Assembly (NCBI RefSeq): GCF_007748195.1
Contig: NZ_CP037920.1
Span: 2,915,501 to 2,979,500 of the forward strand
Origin: Gimesia aquarii
GTDB taxonomy: Bacteria > Planctomycetota > Planctomycetia > Planctomycetales > Planctomycetaceae
Length of the DNA: 64,000 nt
Direction of reading: 5' to 3'
The position numbers and the translations under genes are program-made. Shown piece after piece: positions 9,598 through 19,586 of this stretch. Position 1 is the first letter of the stretch. The number at the start of each line of letters is the position of its first letter. Below the pieces are notes generated by a model, which had not been told where the DNA came from, searched no databases, and saw only the letters and a list, made by a program, of their open reading frames with translations.

Positions 9598-10965
9598 ATG
9601 CAGTCGGAAGAATTACGAAAAATCGATAATGAACATGTTTGGCATCCTTTCACACAGATGAAAACGCATCGGGATGAAAACGTGCCTATGATCGAATCCG
9701 GAGAAGGTTTCTTTTTGAAAGATAATGAAGGGCGCGCTTATCTGGATGGTGTTTCCTCACTTTGGTGTAACGTGCATGGCCATCGTGTTCCAGAAATCGA
9801 TCAGGCGATTCGAGAGCAATTGGACAAAATCGCGCACACGACTTTATTAGGGCTGGCGAGTGTTCCATCTATCGAGTTAGCAAGCGAGTTAGTAAAGAGA
9901 ACTCCAGAGAAACTGACGAAAGTATTTTATTCTGACAGTGGTTCGACAGCCGTTGAAATCGCATTGAAAATGGCGTTTCAATATCATGCACAGAAACAGA
10001 CTCCTGATGATCAACCTCGAGATTTATTTGCCTGTATGCAGCATGCCTATCATGGTGATACCATTGGTTCTGTCAGCGTAGGAGGAATTTCAATTTTTCA
10101 TGAGATTTTCGGTAGCTTATTGTTTGAATCAGTACAAGTGCCCTGTCCGACGGCGTTTCACTGTCCTGAAGGATATACAGAATCTAGTTATCTGGAATAT
10201 TGCAATCAGGAGTTGGAACGATTGATTACAGCGAATCACCAGAGATTGGCCGCGTTTATTATAGAGCCGCTAGTGCAAGGTGCAGCGGGGATGCTGATGC
10301 ACCCTCCTGGTTACTTAAGACGTGTGCGTGAATTGACCGCTCGATACGGAATTCCGCTCATTGCCGATGAAGTAGCCGTTGGTCTGGGACGTACTGGAAC
10401 GATGTTTGCCTGTGAGCAGGAAGACGTAGCTCCTGATTTTCTTTGTCTGGCGAAAGGTATCACTGGAGGCTATCTACCTCTGGCAGTGACTATGGCCACA
10501 GATGAGATTTTTAATGCGTTTGAAGGAGCACCCGAAGATTACAAGACATTTTTCCATGGCCATACCTATACTGGTAATTCTCTTGCCTGCGCAGCCGCTC
10601 TTGCGACTTTAAAGTTATTCCATACTCAGCAGACTCTCGAAAATGTTAAAGAGAATACTGAAATTTTATCTCACCGATTGGCCGAACTACAAGATCACCC
10701 GCACGTGGGCGAAATCCGTCAAAAAGGAGTGATGGTGGGGATCGAACTGGTGTCAGATCGAGAAGCAAAAGCAGCTTTTCCTGCGGGTAGGCGAGTCGGG
10801 CATCAAGTGACCTTGGCTGCCAGAAAGAATGGGGTGATTATTCGCCCGTTGGGAGATGTCGTCGTTCTGATGCCTGCACCTGGCATGCCTGCCGAATTAA
10901 TCCATCAACTATGTGATGTCGTGTTTTCAGCCATTGATGAAGTGATCAGTCTGCAGGTTGCGTAG
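9598..10965 (+). CDS. bioA: Adenosylmethionine-8-amino-7-oxononanoate aminotransferase
   Basis: BioA is the PLP enzyme that turns 7-keto-8-aminopelargonate into 7,8-diaminopelargonate using SAM, in biotin synthesis. The 455-residue product shows the diagnostic start [21 protein letters not shown] (51-62), the cofactor-phosphate site [26 protein letters not shown], the [11 protein letters not shown] aspartate and the Schiff-base Lys286 in [13 protein letters not shown]. Length is normal. bioB, bioD and bioF are not adjacent, so the pathway is scattered. It is transcribed alone, convergent with the membrane-protein gene at 10990. Confidence 0.92.
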   Translation: MQSEELRKIDNEHVWHPFTQMKTHRDENVPMIESGEGFFLKDNEGRAYLDGVSSLWCNVHGHRVPEIDQAIREQLDKIAHTTLLGLASVPSIELASELVKRTPEKLTKVFYSDSGSTAVEIALKMAFQYHAQKQTPDDQPRDLFACMQHAYHGDTIGSVSVGGISIFHEIFGSLLFESVQVPCPTAFHCPEGYTESSYLEYCNQELERLITANHQRLAAFIIEPLVQGAAGMLMHPPGYLRRVRELTARYGIPLIADEVAVGLGRTGTMFACEQEDVAPDFLCLAKGITGGYLPLAVTMATDEIFNAFEGAPEDYKTFFHGHTYTGNSLACAAALATLKLFHTQQTLENVKENTEILSHRLAELQDHPHVGEIRQKGVMVGIELVSDREAKAAFPAGRRVGHQVTLAARKNGVIIRPLGDVVVLMPAPGMPAELIHQLCDVVFSAIDEVISLQVA

Positions 10966-10989
10966 AGCAATACAGAAGTCATACTGGAA

Positions 10990-12081
10990 TTAGGAATTCT
11001 CAGGCTCATCTTTGTCAGGAGATGGTTCAGATGAAGGGGGCGCTTGCTGTTCCATCTGCTTAAGTACATCTTTGATGTCCACTGTTTTTATGTCTTTTAG
11101 GTTCTCTAGTGAAATATCAGATTGTTGTATGAGTTTTGCTGTTTTACTGTGGGCAAATTTTTGATCATTGATTGAAAATCTCCAGACCATAAACGCCAGT
11201 GTGATACTGATGATCAAAAAGAGACTGATCATGTATTTTGCTGCCCCCGAAGAAGAACGAGTTTGTGCTTTCGATGGAGGAAACCAGCGAATTTGTCGCG
11301 CGATTAATAAAGGCGCTGTTTGTAGTTTACCTGCCACTGATGGATAGCCATATTTTTTAAAATAATAACCAGTAATCTGAATAGAGGGCATTTCTTTTAG
11401 ATTGTCACCTCGAGGAATTCCCTCTGGAAGTTTGGTACAGAGCACTCGCCAGGGGTGAGTTCCGGAATCTTTCGAAAAAAACCAGCCCTCATAGAGTGAC
11501 TGAATTCCGTAGGAATTTTCACTAACTGGCACAGAAGTGAGTTTTTTGAGTCGTCCTTTCACTGTTATGAGTTGACCTCGGTATTTCGATGATTCCGTCA
11601 TCACGACAACGAAGGGAGGTGCAGCTTCAGCCGACTGTTCTAAAACATTCTGTGGAATAGAAGCGGCTTTTGCGAGTAGATAATAGAGCGCCCCGGCTTC
11701 ATGATTGCGGATACCAAGTGTGCTATCAGAAACAGATTTCAGAATTTTGGGATCAATTCGTACATCATATTCCCCATTTTTTAGTTGCGTTTTGACTGTT
11801 TCAGGAACATTGATTTCAGGATTGCGTTCTGATCGAAACTCATCAGGTTTCAGTTCCGATTCTTGTTTAACACTGAAATCAATTTCACGATTAGGAATAT
11901 CAGTTTGCTGATTGGTAGCCTCATTCTCTGGACGACCAGTTAACCAGTACCAGTTACTGGGTTTGGATGCAAAATACATTGCTATAAAAATAACACCAAT
12001 CGCGGCGACCAGTCTGAAAAGTCGAACTTGATCGCGACGGCTGAAGTAGGAAGGCGTAGTAGATCGTTTATGAAACCGCAT
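10990..12081 (-). CDS. Hypothetical two-helix membrane protein behind the PDH operon
   Basis: 363 residues, not recognised. A basic N-terminus (1-22) precedes a membrane helix (about 23-42), then a long soluble part of about 240 residues containing RGQLITVKGRLKKLTSVPV, which looks like an OB-type strand pattern, and SIQITGYYFKKYGYPSVAGK. A second helix lies near 283-303 (YMISLFLIISITLAFMVW), followed by a polar Pro/Glu-rich tail. The soluble part should face the periplasm. It starts 88 bp after lpdA on the same strand and may be the last gene of the PDH transcript, but nothing in the sequence ties it to PDH chemistry. Function unknown. Confidence 0.6.
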   Translation of the reverse strand: MRFHKRSTTPSYFSRRDQVRLFRLVAAIGVIFIAMYFASKPSNWYWLTGRPENEATNQQTDIPNREIDFSVKQESELKPDEFRSERNPEINVPETVKTQLKNGEYDVRIDPKILKSVSDSTLGIRNHEAGALYYLLAKAASIPQNVLEQSAEAAPPFVVVMTESSKYRGQLITVKGRLKKLTSVPVSENSYGIQSLYEGWFFSKDSGTHPWRVLCTKLPEGIPRGDNLKEMPSIQITGYYFKKYGYPSVAGKLQTAPLLIARQIRWFPPSKAQTRSSSGAAKYMISLFLIISITLAFMVWRFSINDQKFAHSKTAKLIQQSDISLENLKDIKTVDIKDVLKQMEQQAPPSSEPSPDKDEPENS

Positions 12082-12169
12082 TCATCAACGCCTTTTTCTC
12101 GTTCCTTTTTTGATTTTTGTATTTCAATAGCCACTCATGCCTATTGAATAAAAACGAATGGATTCGATA

Positions 12170-13600
12170 TTACTTTTTTCGCTTTGGTTTATACATATGG
12201 GTGGCTTGTCCAATGAAACCTTCGGCAGCTTCCATCATGGTTTCAGAAAGCGTGGGATGAGCATGGATGCTTTCAGCAACATCCTCTGCAACCGCTGCCA
12301 TTTCAACTGCCATAACTCCTTCTGCGATCAGCTCCCCTGCGCCGGGGCCCACGATTCCAACTCCGAGGACACGTCCCTTTTTCTTTTCGAAGATCATTTT
12401 CGTAAGTCCTTCCGTGCGGCCCAGCGTTTGTGCTCGTCCTGAGGCAGCCCAGGGGAACCGGGTAATTTCCACATCGAGTCCCTGATCTTTCGCCTCTTGT
12501 TCAGTGACACCACACCAGGCGATCTCGGGGTCGGTAAAGACAACTGCGGGAATTGCAATGTTGTCAAACTGAGCTGGTTCACCGGCAATCGTTTCGATGG
12601 CTACTTTCGCTTCACGAGTTGCTTTGTGTGCCAGCATGGGTTCACCGGCGATATCTCCAATAACAAAAATATGAGGCTCAGCTGTCCGCTGATTGGCATC
12701 GTGTTTAATGAATCCTCGCTCGTCGAGTTCTAGTTTGGTATTTTCGAGACCAATTCCTTTATTGTTAGGTCGACGTCCAATCGCAATCAGTACCCGGTCG
12801 AATGTTTGTTGAGGTTCGACCCCTTCACCCGATAAGTCTGCAATAATCCCGCTACTATCTGGGGTGAGCTTCTCAACTTTGGTATTCAAGTGAATTGCGG
12901 TAAAGCTCTCAGCCAATCGTTTTTGTAGAGGTCTTACCAAGTCGCGGTCTGCTCCTGGAAGTAACCCATCAGTCATTTCGACAACAGTAACCTGTGAGCC
13001 AAGAGCTGCGTAGACGCTACCCATTTCAAGACCAATGTATCCACCACCTACGACTAGTAATTTATCGGGCACATCGGCTAATTCGAGAGCCCCCGTTGAA
13101 TCCATGATTCGAGGATCATCAAGATCAAATACAGGAGGAACTGCTGGAGAAGAGCCTGTGGCAACAACTGCATGTTTAAAACCAATCATTTCAGTCGTGC
13201 CATCTGGCTTCAAGACTTCAACGGAATGTGAGTCGTGAAAACGTCCAAATCCTTTCACGATTTCTACATGACGTGCGCCCGCGAGTTGAGAGATACCTCC
13301 CGTCAATTGTGTGACTACTTTGGTTTTGAACTCACGTAATTTATCAAGATCAATTTCGGGTTTTTGAAAAGAAACTCCCCAGGCAGAAGATTCTTTGGTT
13401 TCATTAATGAGTTTGGCAATGTGTAAAAGCGCTTTGGAAGGAATACAACCACGATTCAGGCAGACACCACCAGGGGCCACATCATCATTGACCATGATGA
13501 CTTTGAAGCCCTTATCTGCGGCATCAAATGCAGCAGGGTAACCGCCGGGACCACCGCCGATGACCACAATATCTGTTTCTCTGGTTGCTGATCCAGGCAT
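12170..13600 (-). CDS. lpdA: Dihydrolipoyl dehydrogenase (E3)
   Basis: E3 reoxidises the dihydrolipoyl arm of E2 with FAD and NAD. The 476-residue product has the FAD loop [16 protein letters not shown] (13-28), the redox-active disulfide Cys47/Cys52 in [14 protein letters not shown], the NAD loop [14 protein letters not shown] and the C-terminal [13 protein letters not shown] that supplies the His-Glu dyad to the partner subunit. It is the third gene of the aceE-aceF-lpdA operon, 59 bp after aceF, so it probably serves pyruvate dehydrogenase first; it could be shared with 2-oxoglutarate dehydrogenase or the glycine system. Confidence 0.96.
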   Translation of the reverse strand: MPGSATRETDIVVIGGGPGGYPAAFDAADKGFKVIMVNDDVAPGGVCLNRGCIPSKALLHIAKLINETKESSAWGVSFQKPEIDLDKLREFKTKVVTQLTGGISQLAGARHVEIVKGFGRFHDSHSVEVLKPDGTTEMIGFKHAVVATGSSPAVPPVFDLDDPRIMDSTGALELADVPDKLLVVGGGYIGLEMGSVYAALGSQVTVVEMTDGLLPGADRDLVRPLQKRLAESFTAIHLNTKVEKLTPDSSGIIADLSGEGVEPQQTFDRVLIAIGRRPNNKGIGLENTKLELDERGFIKHDANQRTAEPHIFVIGDIAGEPMLAHKATREAKVAIETIAGEPAQFDNIAIPAVVFTDPEIAWCGVTEQEAKDQGLDVEITRFPWAASGRAQTLGRTEGLTKMIFEKKKGRVLGVGIVGPGAGELIAEGVMAVEMAAVAEDVAESIHAHPTLSETMMEAAEGFIGQATHMYKPKRKK

Positions 13601-13659
13601 AATATACGTTAACCTTCTTTTTATTTTTTCTAGGCTTCAATACGGCACGAGTTAATTTC

Positions 13660-14988
13660 TTAGCAGTCAACCAGAAGGTTGAAAGGATCAGAAAGTAGAC
13701 TGGAGATACGCACAATAAAACGTGCAGCATCGGCACCATTAATCACTCGATGGTCGTAGGAAAGCGATAAAGGAAGCATGAGACGGGCGATCGGATCCTC
13801 ATTGATTAACTGGAATTCATGTCGAGAACGAGACATTCCCAGGATGGCTACTTCCGGATAATTCACAATAGGAGTAAATGAGGTTCCACCCAATCCTCCC
13901 AGATTGGTGATTGTAAAGGTCCCTCCCTGCATATCAGCCATTTCCAGTTTACGGTCACGGGCTTTGACTGCCATCTCCGTCATTTCCTGAGCGATAGCAA
14001 TAATGTTTTTCTTATCAACATCCTTGACAACAGGGACAATCAAACCATTTTCTGTATCAACAGCAACACCGATATTAATATATTTTTTGTAAATGATTTC
14101 ATTAGTATCTGAATCGAAGCTGGAATTGAATGCGGGAAACTCATGGAGCACAATGGCAACCGCTTTCATGGCGAGTGCTGTCATTGTGATCTTGGGACCA
14201 GAGTAGTTTGGTTTGGAAATAAACAGCTTCCGTGCTGTTTCTAAATCGGTAATGTCAGCCAAGTCATGTTGCGTTACATGAGGAATAATCTGCCAGGAAA
14301 GATTGAGGTTGTTGGCTGAAACGCGTGAGAGCTTGTTTAATTTCTTACGTTCTACTTCACCAAACTGGGTAAAATCAGGCAGTGGGGGCACGGCAATCCC
14401 ACTTCCACCACCGGCAGGGCCTCCTCCAGCGATTAAATTTTTGACATAATTCTCAACGTCTTCCTGATTGACACGACCACCAGGACCGGAACCGCTCACC
14501 AAATGTAAATCGACGCCAAGTTTTCGCGCAAGCCGTCGTGTAGCAGGTCCTGCTGGAACGGGAGCTTTGTTTGGTGAAGATTCGGCTGAGGAAGCAGGTC
14601 CTGATTGAGGAACTGCAGGAGCTGGCGCTGGTTTGCTCTCAGGTTGGGGCTGAGTAGGTTCCGGCTTGACTGGTTCAGCTGCTTTTAATTCAGTCGGTGG
14701 TGTTTCCACCGGTTTGCTGTCTGTTTCAGGTGCTGGAGTTACAGCACCATTGGATTCTTCGATGGAAAGCAGGACGGTACCAATGGCGATAGAGTCCCCT
14801 TCCGATACGTTTAGCTCTGCGATTGTACCTGTATGAGGAGATTCGAGTTGGACAACCGCTTTGTCAGTTTCGATGTCCATCAAGACCTGACCTTCTTCGA
14901 CGCTGTCCCCTACAGCAACGGAGATTTGTCCAACATCAGCTGTTTCCACACCTTCACTTACTTCAGGAAGTTTAAATTCAGTAGCCAT
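13660..14988 (-). CDS. aceF: Pyruvate dehydrogenase E2, dihydrolipoamide acetyltransferase
   Basis: E2 is the core of the PDH complex and moves the acetyl group to CoA. In 442 residues it has one lipoyl domain (1-78; lipoylated Lys43 in DIETDKAVVQLES), a Pro/Glu/Ala linker (about 85-145), the peripheral-subunit-binding domain (about 145-187, RRLARKLGVDLHLV and GPGGRVNQEDV) and the catalytic domain (about 210-442) with SLSYDHRVINGADAARF holding His and Asp. A single lipoyl domain is fewer than the three of E. coli AceF, but common elsewhere. It sits between aceE (59 bp upstream) and lpdA. Confidence 0.95.
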   Translation of the reverse strand: MATEFKLPEVSEGVETADVGQISVAVGDSVEEGQVLMDIETDKAVVQLESPHTGTIAELNVSEGDSIAIGTVLLSIEESNGAVTPAPETDSKPVETPPTELKAAEPVKPEPTQPQPESKPAPAPAVPQSGPASSAESSPNKAPVPAGPATRRLARKLGVDLHLVSGSGPGGRVNQEDVENYVKNLIAGGGPAGGGSGIAVPPLPDFTQFGEVERKKLNKLSRVSANNLNLSWQIIPHVTQHDLADITDLETARKLFISKPNYSGPKITMTALAMKAVAIVLHEFPAFNSSFDSDTNEIIYKKYINIGVAVDTENGLIVPVVKDVDKKNIIAIAQEMTEMAVKARDRKLEMADMQGGTFTITNLGGLGGTSFTPIVNYPEVAILGMSRSRHEFQLINEDPIARLMLPLSLSYDHRVINGADAARFIVRISSLLSDPFNLLVDC

Positions 14989-15047
14989 AGTTTTGTCGTT
15001 CTATTCGTTGATGATTCTTTTATAATTAGCCCGTACGTTCTGGCTTA

Positions 15048-17741
15048 TCATGCTGTCCGGGGATTAATTTTCTCTGGATCAATACCTAACTCATTGACAG
15101 CAGTAGCAAGCTGTTTTTTATCAAATTGACCTTCCTCGGCAAGTGAGTGTAGTGTTGCTACAACCACATTCTCAGCGTCGATTTCGAAGTGACGCCTGAG
15201 TGATTCACGAGTTTCACTGCGCCCGAATCCATCGGTTCCCAGCACACAGTAATATCCCGGGATTCCTTCGCGTATCTGGTCTGCCACCAACTTAATATTA
15301 TCACTTGATGCAATGAATGGTCCTGCGACACCATCAAAAATTGTTTCCAGATAGGATTTCTGTAGGTCAGATTCGGGATTCAAACGATTAAAGCGTTCGA
15401 CGTCTTTCAAGTCTCTAGCCAATTGTGTGTAGCTGGTCACACTCCAAACATCTGTGGCGATTCCATATTTCTCTGCAAGAATCTCTTGCGCACGCAACAC
15501 TTCTCTCAGGATCGGGCCACTACCAAATAATTGGGGACGCATGGAGACCGAAGGTTTTTCCACATTTTGACTACGAAACTTATAGAGACCTTTGATGATT
15601 CCATCAGCGACATCGTCGCCTTCTGGCATTGGCTCCATCTCATAATTTTCATTATAAACAGAGAGATAATAGAAGATTTCTTCTCCCTCTTGGTACATGC
15701 GACGCAATCCTTCCTGGATGATCACTGCTAACTCATAAGCATAGGCAGGATCATAAGCATGTAGTGTGGGGACCGTTGTTGCCATGAGGTGGCTATGTCC
15801 ATCCTGATGCTGTAGTCCTTCCCCATTCAGCGTTGTTCTACCTGATGTACCTCCCAGCAGGAATCCTTTAGTCCGCGAATCAGCGGCGGCCCAAACAAGA
15901 TCGCCAACGCGTTGGAACCCGAACATTGAGTAGTAGATGTAGAAGGGGATCATATTGACGCCTTGATTGGCGTAGGCAGTTCCAGCTGCAATAAAGGAGG
16001 AAATCGCGCCTGCTTCATTGATACCTTCTTCTAAAATCTGACCATCCTTGGCTTCTTTGTAATACATTAACTGATCACGGTCGACAGGTTCATACAACTG
16101 GCCCTGACTGGCATAAATACCACATTGTTTGAAGAGGCCTTCCATACCGAATGTTCGTGCCTCATCAGGAATAATGGGAACAATGCGCTTTCCAATCACT
16201 TTGTCACGCAGCAAATTCCCAAGCAGAATTCCGAAGGCACCAGTGGTTGATCCTGTTTTGCCGGCCATACTTGTCATAAATCGATCAAGTGATTCCAGAG
16301 TCGGCGTTTCCATACGCTCTTCCGTCGGCGTTCGTTGTGGTAAATATCCTCCCAATTCTTCTCTACGTTTTTGCAGGTATTCCATTTCTGGGCTGCTATC
16401 TTCAGGTCGATAGAAGGGAGTGTTTTTGACATCTTCATCGCGGATGGGGATTCCAAATCGCGAGCGAAAATCTCTTAATTCGTCTTCATTTGCTTTTTTC
16501 ACATTATGAGCGACATTGCGTCCTTCGCCGGCTTCACCGAGCCCATAACCTTTAATTGTTTTTGCCAGAATGACTGTCGGAGAATCTGTATGATTTACAG
16601 CAGCATTATAGGCGGCATAAACTTTTTCGGGATCGTGACCACCACGATTCATACGTTTGATTTGGTCATCAGATAGATGTTCCGCCATTTTGGATAATTC
16701 TGGATTCTCTCCAAAAAAATGTTCGCGAATGTAAGAACCAGATTCAACTACATATTTCTGATATTGTCCATCAACAACTTCGCCCATTCGCTTAACAAGA
16801 TGGCCATCGTCGTCTTCAGCAAGAAGATGGTCCCAGTCACTGCCCCAAACCACTTTAATACAGTTCCAGCCTGCACCTCGAAATGCAGCTTCCAATTCCT
16901 GGATAATCTTACCATTACCACGTACAGGACCATCCAAACGTTGCAAGTTACAATTGATAACGAAGATCAGGTTGTCCAGATGCTCGCGAGATGCCAGAGT
17001 AATTGCTCCTAAGGTCTCGGGCTCATCAGTTTCTCCATCGCCTACGAAACACCAGACCTTGGATTTTGAGGTATCCATGATTCCTCGGTTGTGAAGGTAT
17101 CGTAAAAAACGTGCATGATAAATTGACATGATTGGGCCTAAGCCCATAGAGACAGTTGGAAATTGCCAGAAGTTCGGCATGAGCCAGGGGTGAGGGTAAG
17201 ATGAAAGTCCACCACCCCGCGGTAACTCTTGGCGGAAGTGTTCGAGGTTTTCTTCTGTCAATCGGCCTTCCACAAAAGCACGCGCATAAACACCGGGAGA
17301 CGCATGCCCTTGAAAATAAACGACATCACCAGAGTGGTCTTCGGTTCGAGAATGGAAGAAATGGTTAAAACCAATTTCGCAGAGTGTTGCAGCTGAAGCA
17401 TAAGTCGAAATATGTCCGCCAATACCATCATGATCCTTATTCGCCCGCACAACCATCGCCATTGCATTCCAGCGGATGATGCTTTTGATACGTCTTTCAA
17501 TTTCGCGATTGCCGGGAAAAGGAGTTTGTGCTTCAAGAGGAATCGTGTTGATATAGGGAGTATTTGCAGTGAAAGGCATCGTCACTCCTTGACGATAGGC
17601 TCGCTCCTGCAATACTGCTAACACATTTTTCACTCTCTCTTTACCATACCGGATGATGAGGTCGTCCAGTGATTCAAACCATTCTTCAAGTTCTGCTGGA
17701 TCGACACCAGGCACAGCACCTGTAACTGTTTGTTCTGCCAT
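15048..17741 (-). CDS. aceE: Pyruvate dehydrogenase E1, homodimeric type
   Basis: Thiamine-diphosphate enzyme that decarboxylates pyruvate and acetylates the E2 lipoyl arm. The 897-residue single-chain form matches the gammaproteobacterial AceE type rather than the split alpha/beta type. Visible are DHDGIGGHISTYASAA, GHASPGVYARAF, the ThDP motif GDGETDEPETLGAI with its downstream INCNLQRLDGPV, and late VLGTDGFGRSE. I place the start at the ATG at 17741 (MAEQTV); an in-frame ATG at 17777 would add 12 residues and is possible. It is the first gene of the operon; 667 bp separate it from the divergent sigma factor, so its promoter lies there. Confidence 0.95.
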   Translation of the reverse strand: MAEQTVTGAVPGVDPAELEEWFESLDDLIIRYGKERVKNVLAVLQERAYRQGVTMPFTANTPYINTIPLEAQTPFPGNREIERRIKSIIRWNAMAMVVRANKDHDGIGGHISTYASAATLCEIGFNHFFHSRTEDHSGDVVYFQGHASPGVYARAFVEGRLTEENLEHFRQELPRGGGLSSYPHPWLMPNFWQFPTVSMGLGPIMSIYHARFLRYLHNRGIMDTSKSKVWCFVGDGETDEPETLGAITLASREHLDNLIFVINCNLQRLDGPVRGNGKIIQELEAAFRGAGWNCIKVVWGSDWDHLLAEDDDGHLVKRMGEVVDGQYQKYVVESGSYIREHFFGENPELSKMAEHLSDDQIKRMNRGGHDPEKVYAAYNAAVNHTDSPTVILAKTIKGYGLGEAGEGRNVAHNVKKANEDELRDFRSRFGIPIRDEDVKNTPFYRPEDSSPEMEYLQKRREELGGYLPQRTPTEERMETPTLESLDRFMTSMAGKTGSTTGAFGILLGNLLRDKVIGKRIVPIIPDEARTFGMEGLFKQCGIYASQGQLYEPVDRDQLMYYKEAKDGQILEEGINEAGAISSFIAAGTAYANQGVNMIPFYIYYSMFGFQRVGDLVWAAADSRTKGFLLGGTSGRTTLNGEGLQHQDGHSHLMATTVPTLHAYDPAYAYELAVIIQEGLRRMYQEGEEIFYYLSVYNENYEMEPMPEGDDVADGIIKGLYKFRSQNVEKPSVSMRPQLFGSGPILREVLRAQEILAEKYGIATDVWSVTSYTQLARDLKDVERFNRLNPESDLQKSYLETIFDGVAGPFIASSDNIKLVADQIREGIPGYYCVLGTDGFGRSETRESLRRHFEIDAENVVVATLHSLAEEGQFDKKQLATAVNELGIDPEKINPRTA

Positions 17742-18408
17742 GAGATAAGGTTCTTTCAACCTGTTAAGTATGTTCAATGTAAAATTTAATTTCGAAAGAT
17801 CTCTTGTAGAGACCCTTGAAAAGAAATCACATAGATGAGTTACGAAACAATTCTAGGAATGAATCGTGGTTAAGGAAACTAAATTGGATCTTTTTTGAGT
17901 GTATACAGCAAGTGCCAAGAATTTAGAATGCAGCGATACATCTCAGTTTAGGAGAATGCTAACTAATTCTAGTCAAATTTGCGAGTCATAGCATCAGATG
18001 TAAACTGTTTACTAGACATAGCAAACGTCAAAGGTGGTTGGTAAGCAACTTGTGAACGGTATGGAATGAAAACGTGTCATTTTTTTAAGCTAATTTTGAT
18101 GTGAAAGGGGAGTGTCGTTCTTTTTTCTTGATCGGCTATCTGACATGGTTTCGTGAATGATCTCTTATCCTGCTTGTTTTTTCTATATGTACTATTTTCT
18201 CAGGTGGGAATGGATGTATCAGAAAATGAGAAATCAATTTATTTAAAATAAAAGTCATGTTGTAAAATATTATATAGATTATGATTATGATTTTTTGCTT
18301 GAATTTAAACAAATATTGCTGTCAAAATTGTTTTTTGGTGTAATATCATCTACGATACTGTTCAGATTTTGTCAAAGATTTAAGATCAAATACTATCGAG
18401 TCAGTCCT
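17742..18408. other. AT-rich divergent intergenic region between aceE and the sigma factor
   Basis: Long gap without a convincing gene. It becomes strongly AT-rich after about 18220. A TTG-started extension of the sigma-factor frame enters it at 18295, but this encodes an atypical hydrophobic start. Both divergent transcripts must start here. A TAATAT box lies near 18342 with TGTCAA about 15 bp before it, which is a weak promoter match. I see no hairpin terminator or known riboswitch. Confidence 0.5.
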
Positions 18409-19467
18409 ATGTATAGCTCAGTAGCGATCAATCGGTCACAGCGAGATTCGTTTTCTCAATTGGGAGCCCGCGCTTTTCTTAGCGATCGAACAAAGATGTG
18501 TTCGTGTGATTTAAAAGTTCAAAAGAATACAGCAAATACTCAGAAAGCGGTGCGCAAGAAAAAATACTGTGTTACAAAGGAGTTGCAGAAGCGTGCTGAA
18601 AGAATCGTTGCCAAAAAAATCGAATACGTGTTTCATGATCAGTTTGAAATGGAAGACGCTTGTGATCAAATCTTAGGACCGCTTCAAGAGTTGTGTACTG
18701 AATTAAATCCTGATTCAGAACATGATTTTAGCACTTCCTCATCTGAGTATGTCGCGCTTTACTCTGTGCCCTTGTTAGAAAAGGAACACGAATCCATACT
18801 GTTCAAAGGCATGAACTATTTGAAGTATCGAGCGGCAATATTGAGGGATAGTATTGACTTGAAGTCCCCATGCATTGGGCTATTGGACAGAATTGAACAG
18901 AAGATTAAAGATGCACGACGGTTGCGGAATTATATTATTCAAGCCAATTTAAGGTTAGTTGTTTCTATCGCAAAAAATTTGACTGATCGAGCTAATTTGT
19001 TTGAGGATCTCATCAGTGATGCTCATTTACCTTTGATTCGCGCGGTGGAAATCTTCGATGTCGGTAGAGGAAATCGATTTAGCACTTATGGAACCTGGGC
19101 TGTTCGAAATTATCTATTTAGATCTACAAAAAAAGGACGCAAATATCGAAAAACGTTCCAGAATGGTGTCGAATCAGTGGCATTGGGTCTAACTGATTAT
19201 CGTACGACTCAGCGTTCGGAGGAATCTTATCATGCTATTATTCAGGGCGTACTGCAAAGAGTACTAAATTCGCTGGACGAACGAGAGCAGATAATTCTGA
19301 AGCGCCGATTTGGATTACATCACTCAGACCCCCCGAAAAAGTTTCGTGAAATCGCAGAAGAATTAGGGGTCAGTACAGAACGTGTACGTCAATTGACGAT
19401 CCGATCATTGCAGCGAATGAGAGAGGTAGCTGAAGAACAAAACCTGGAGATCCCGGAATTCATTTGA
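18409..19467 (+). CDS. RNA polymerase sigma factor, sigma-70 family
   Basis: Directs RNA polymerase to a promoter class. From the ATG at 18409 the protein is 352 residues. The first 115 are basic and unlike standard sigma domains. Residues 120-152 (PLLEKEHESILFKGMNYLKYRA) resemble region 1.2. Region 2 (174-242) is clear: ANLRLVVSIAKNL, the FEDLISDAHLPLIRAVEIFD core-binding helix, and FSTYGTWAVRNYL in place of the usual STYATWWIRQA. Region 4 (287-342) has LDEREQIILKRRFGL and the helix-turn-helix EIAEELGVSTERVRQLTIRSLQRMR. Region 3 is very short. This fits a group 3-like alternative factor. Target genes cannot be told; no anti-sigma gene is adjacent. The TTG-started longer version is less likely. 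Confidence 0.85.
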   Translation: MYSSVAINRSQRDSFSQLGARAFLSDRTKMCSCDLKVQKNTANTQKAVRKKKYCVTKELQKRAERIVAKKIEYVFHDQFEMEDACDQILGPLQELCTELNPDSEHDFSTSSSEYVALYSVPLLEKEHESILFKGMNYLKYRAAILRDSIDLKSPCIGLLDRIEQKIKDARRLRNYIIQANLRLVVSIAKNLTDRANLFEDLISDAHLPLIRAVEIFDVGRGNRFSTYGTWAVRNYLFRSTKKGRKYRKTFQNGVESVALGLTDYRTTQRSEESYHAIIQGVLQRVLNSLDEREQIILKRRFGLHHSDPPKKFREIAEELGVSTERVRQLTIRSLQRMREVAEEQNLEIPEFI

Positions 19468-19586
19468 GTTCCCTCAAAAGAATCCGTTATTCCCAATTGG
19501 TATCATCATCAGCGTATGGTATAAGGAAGTAATGCTTTTAAAGCTACAAGAGATATTTTCCAGAGTTTTGCCATAGTTGAAATTCC

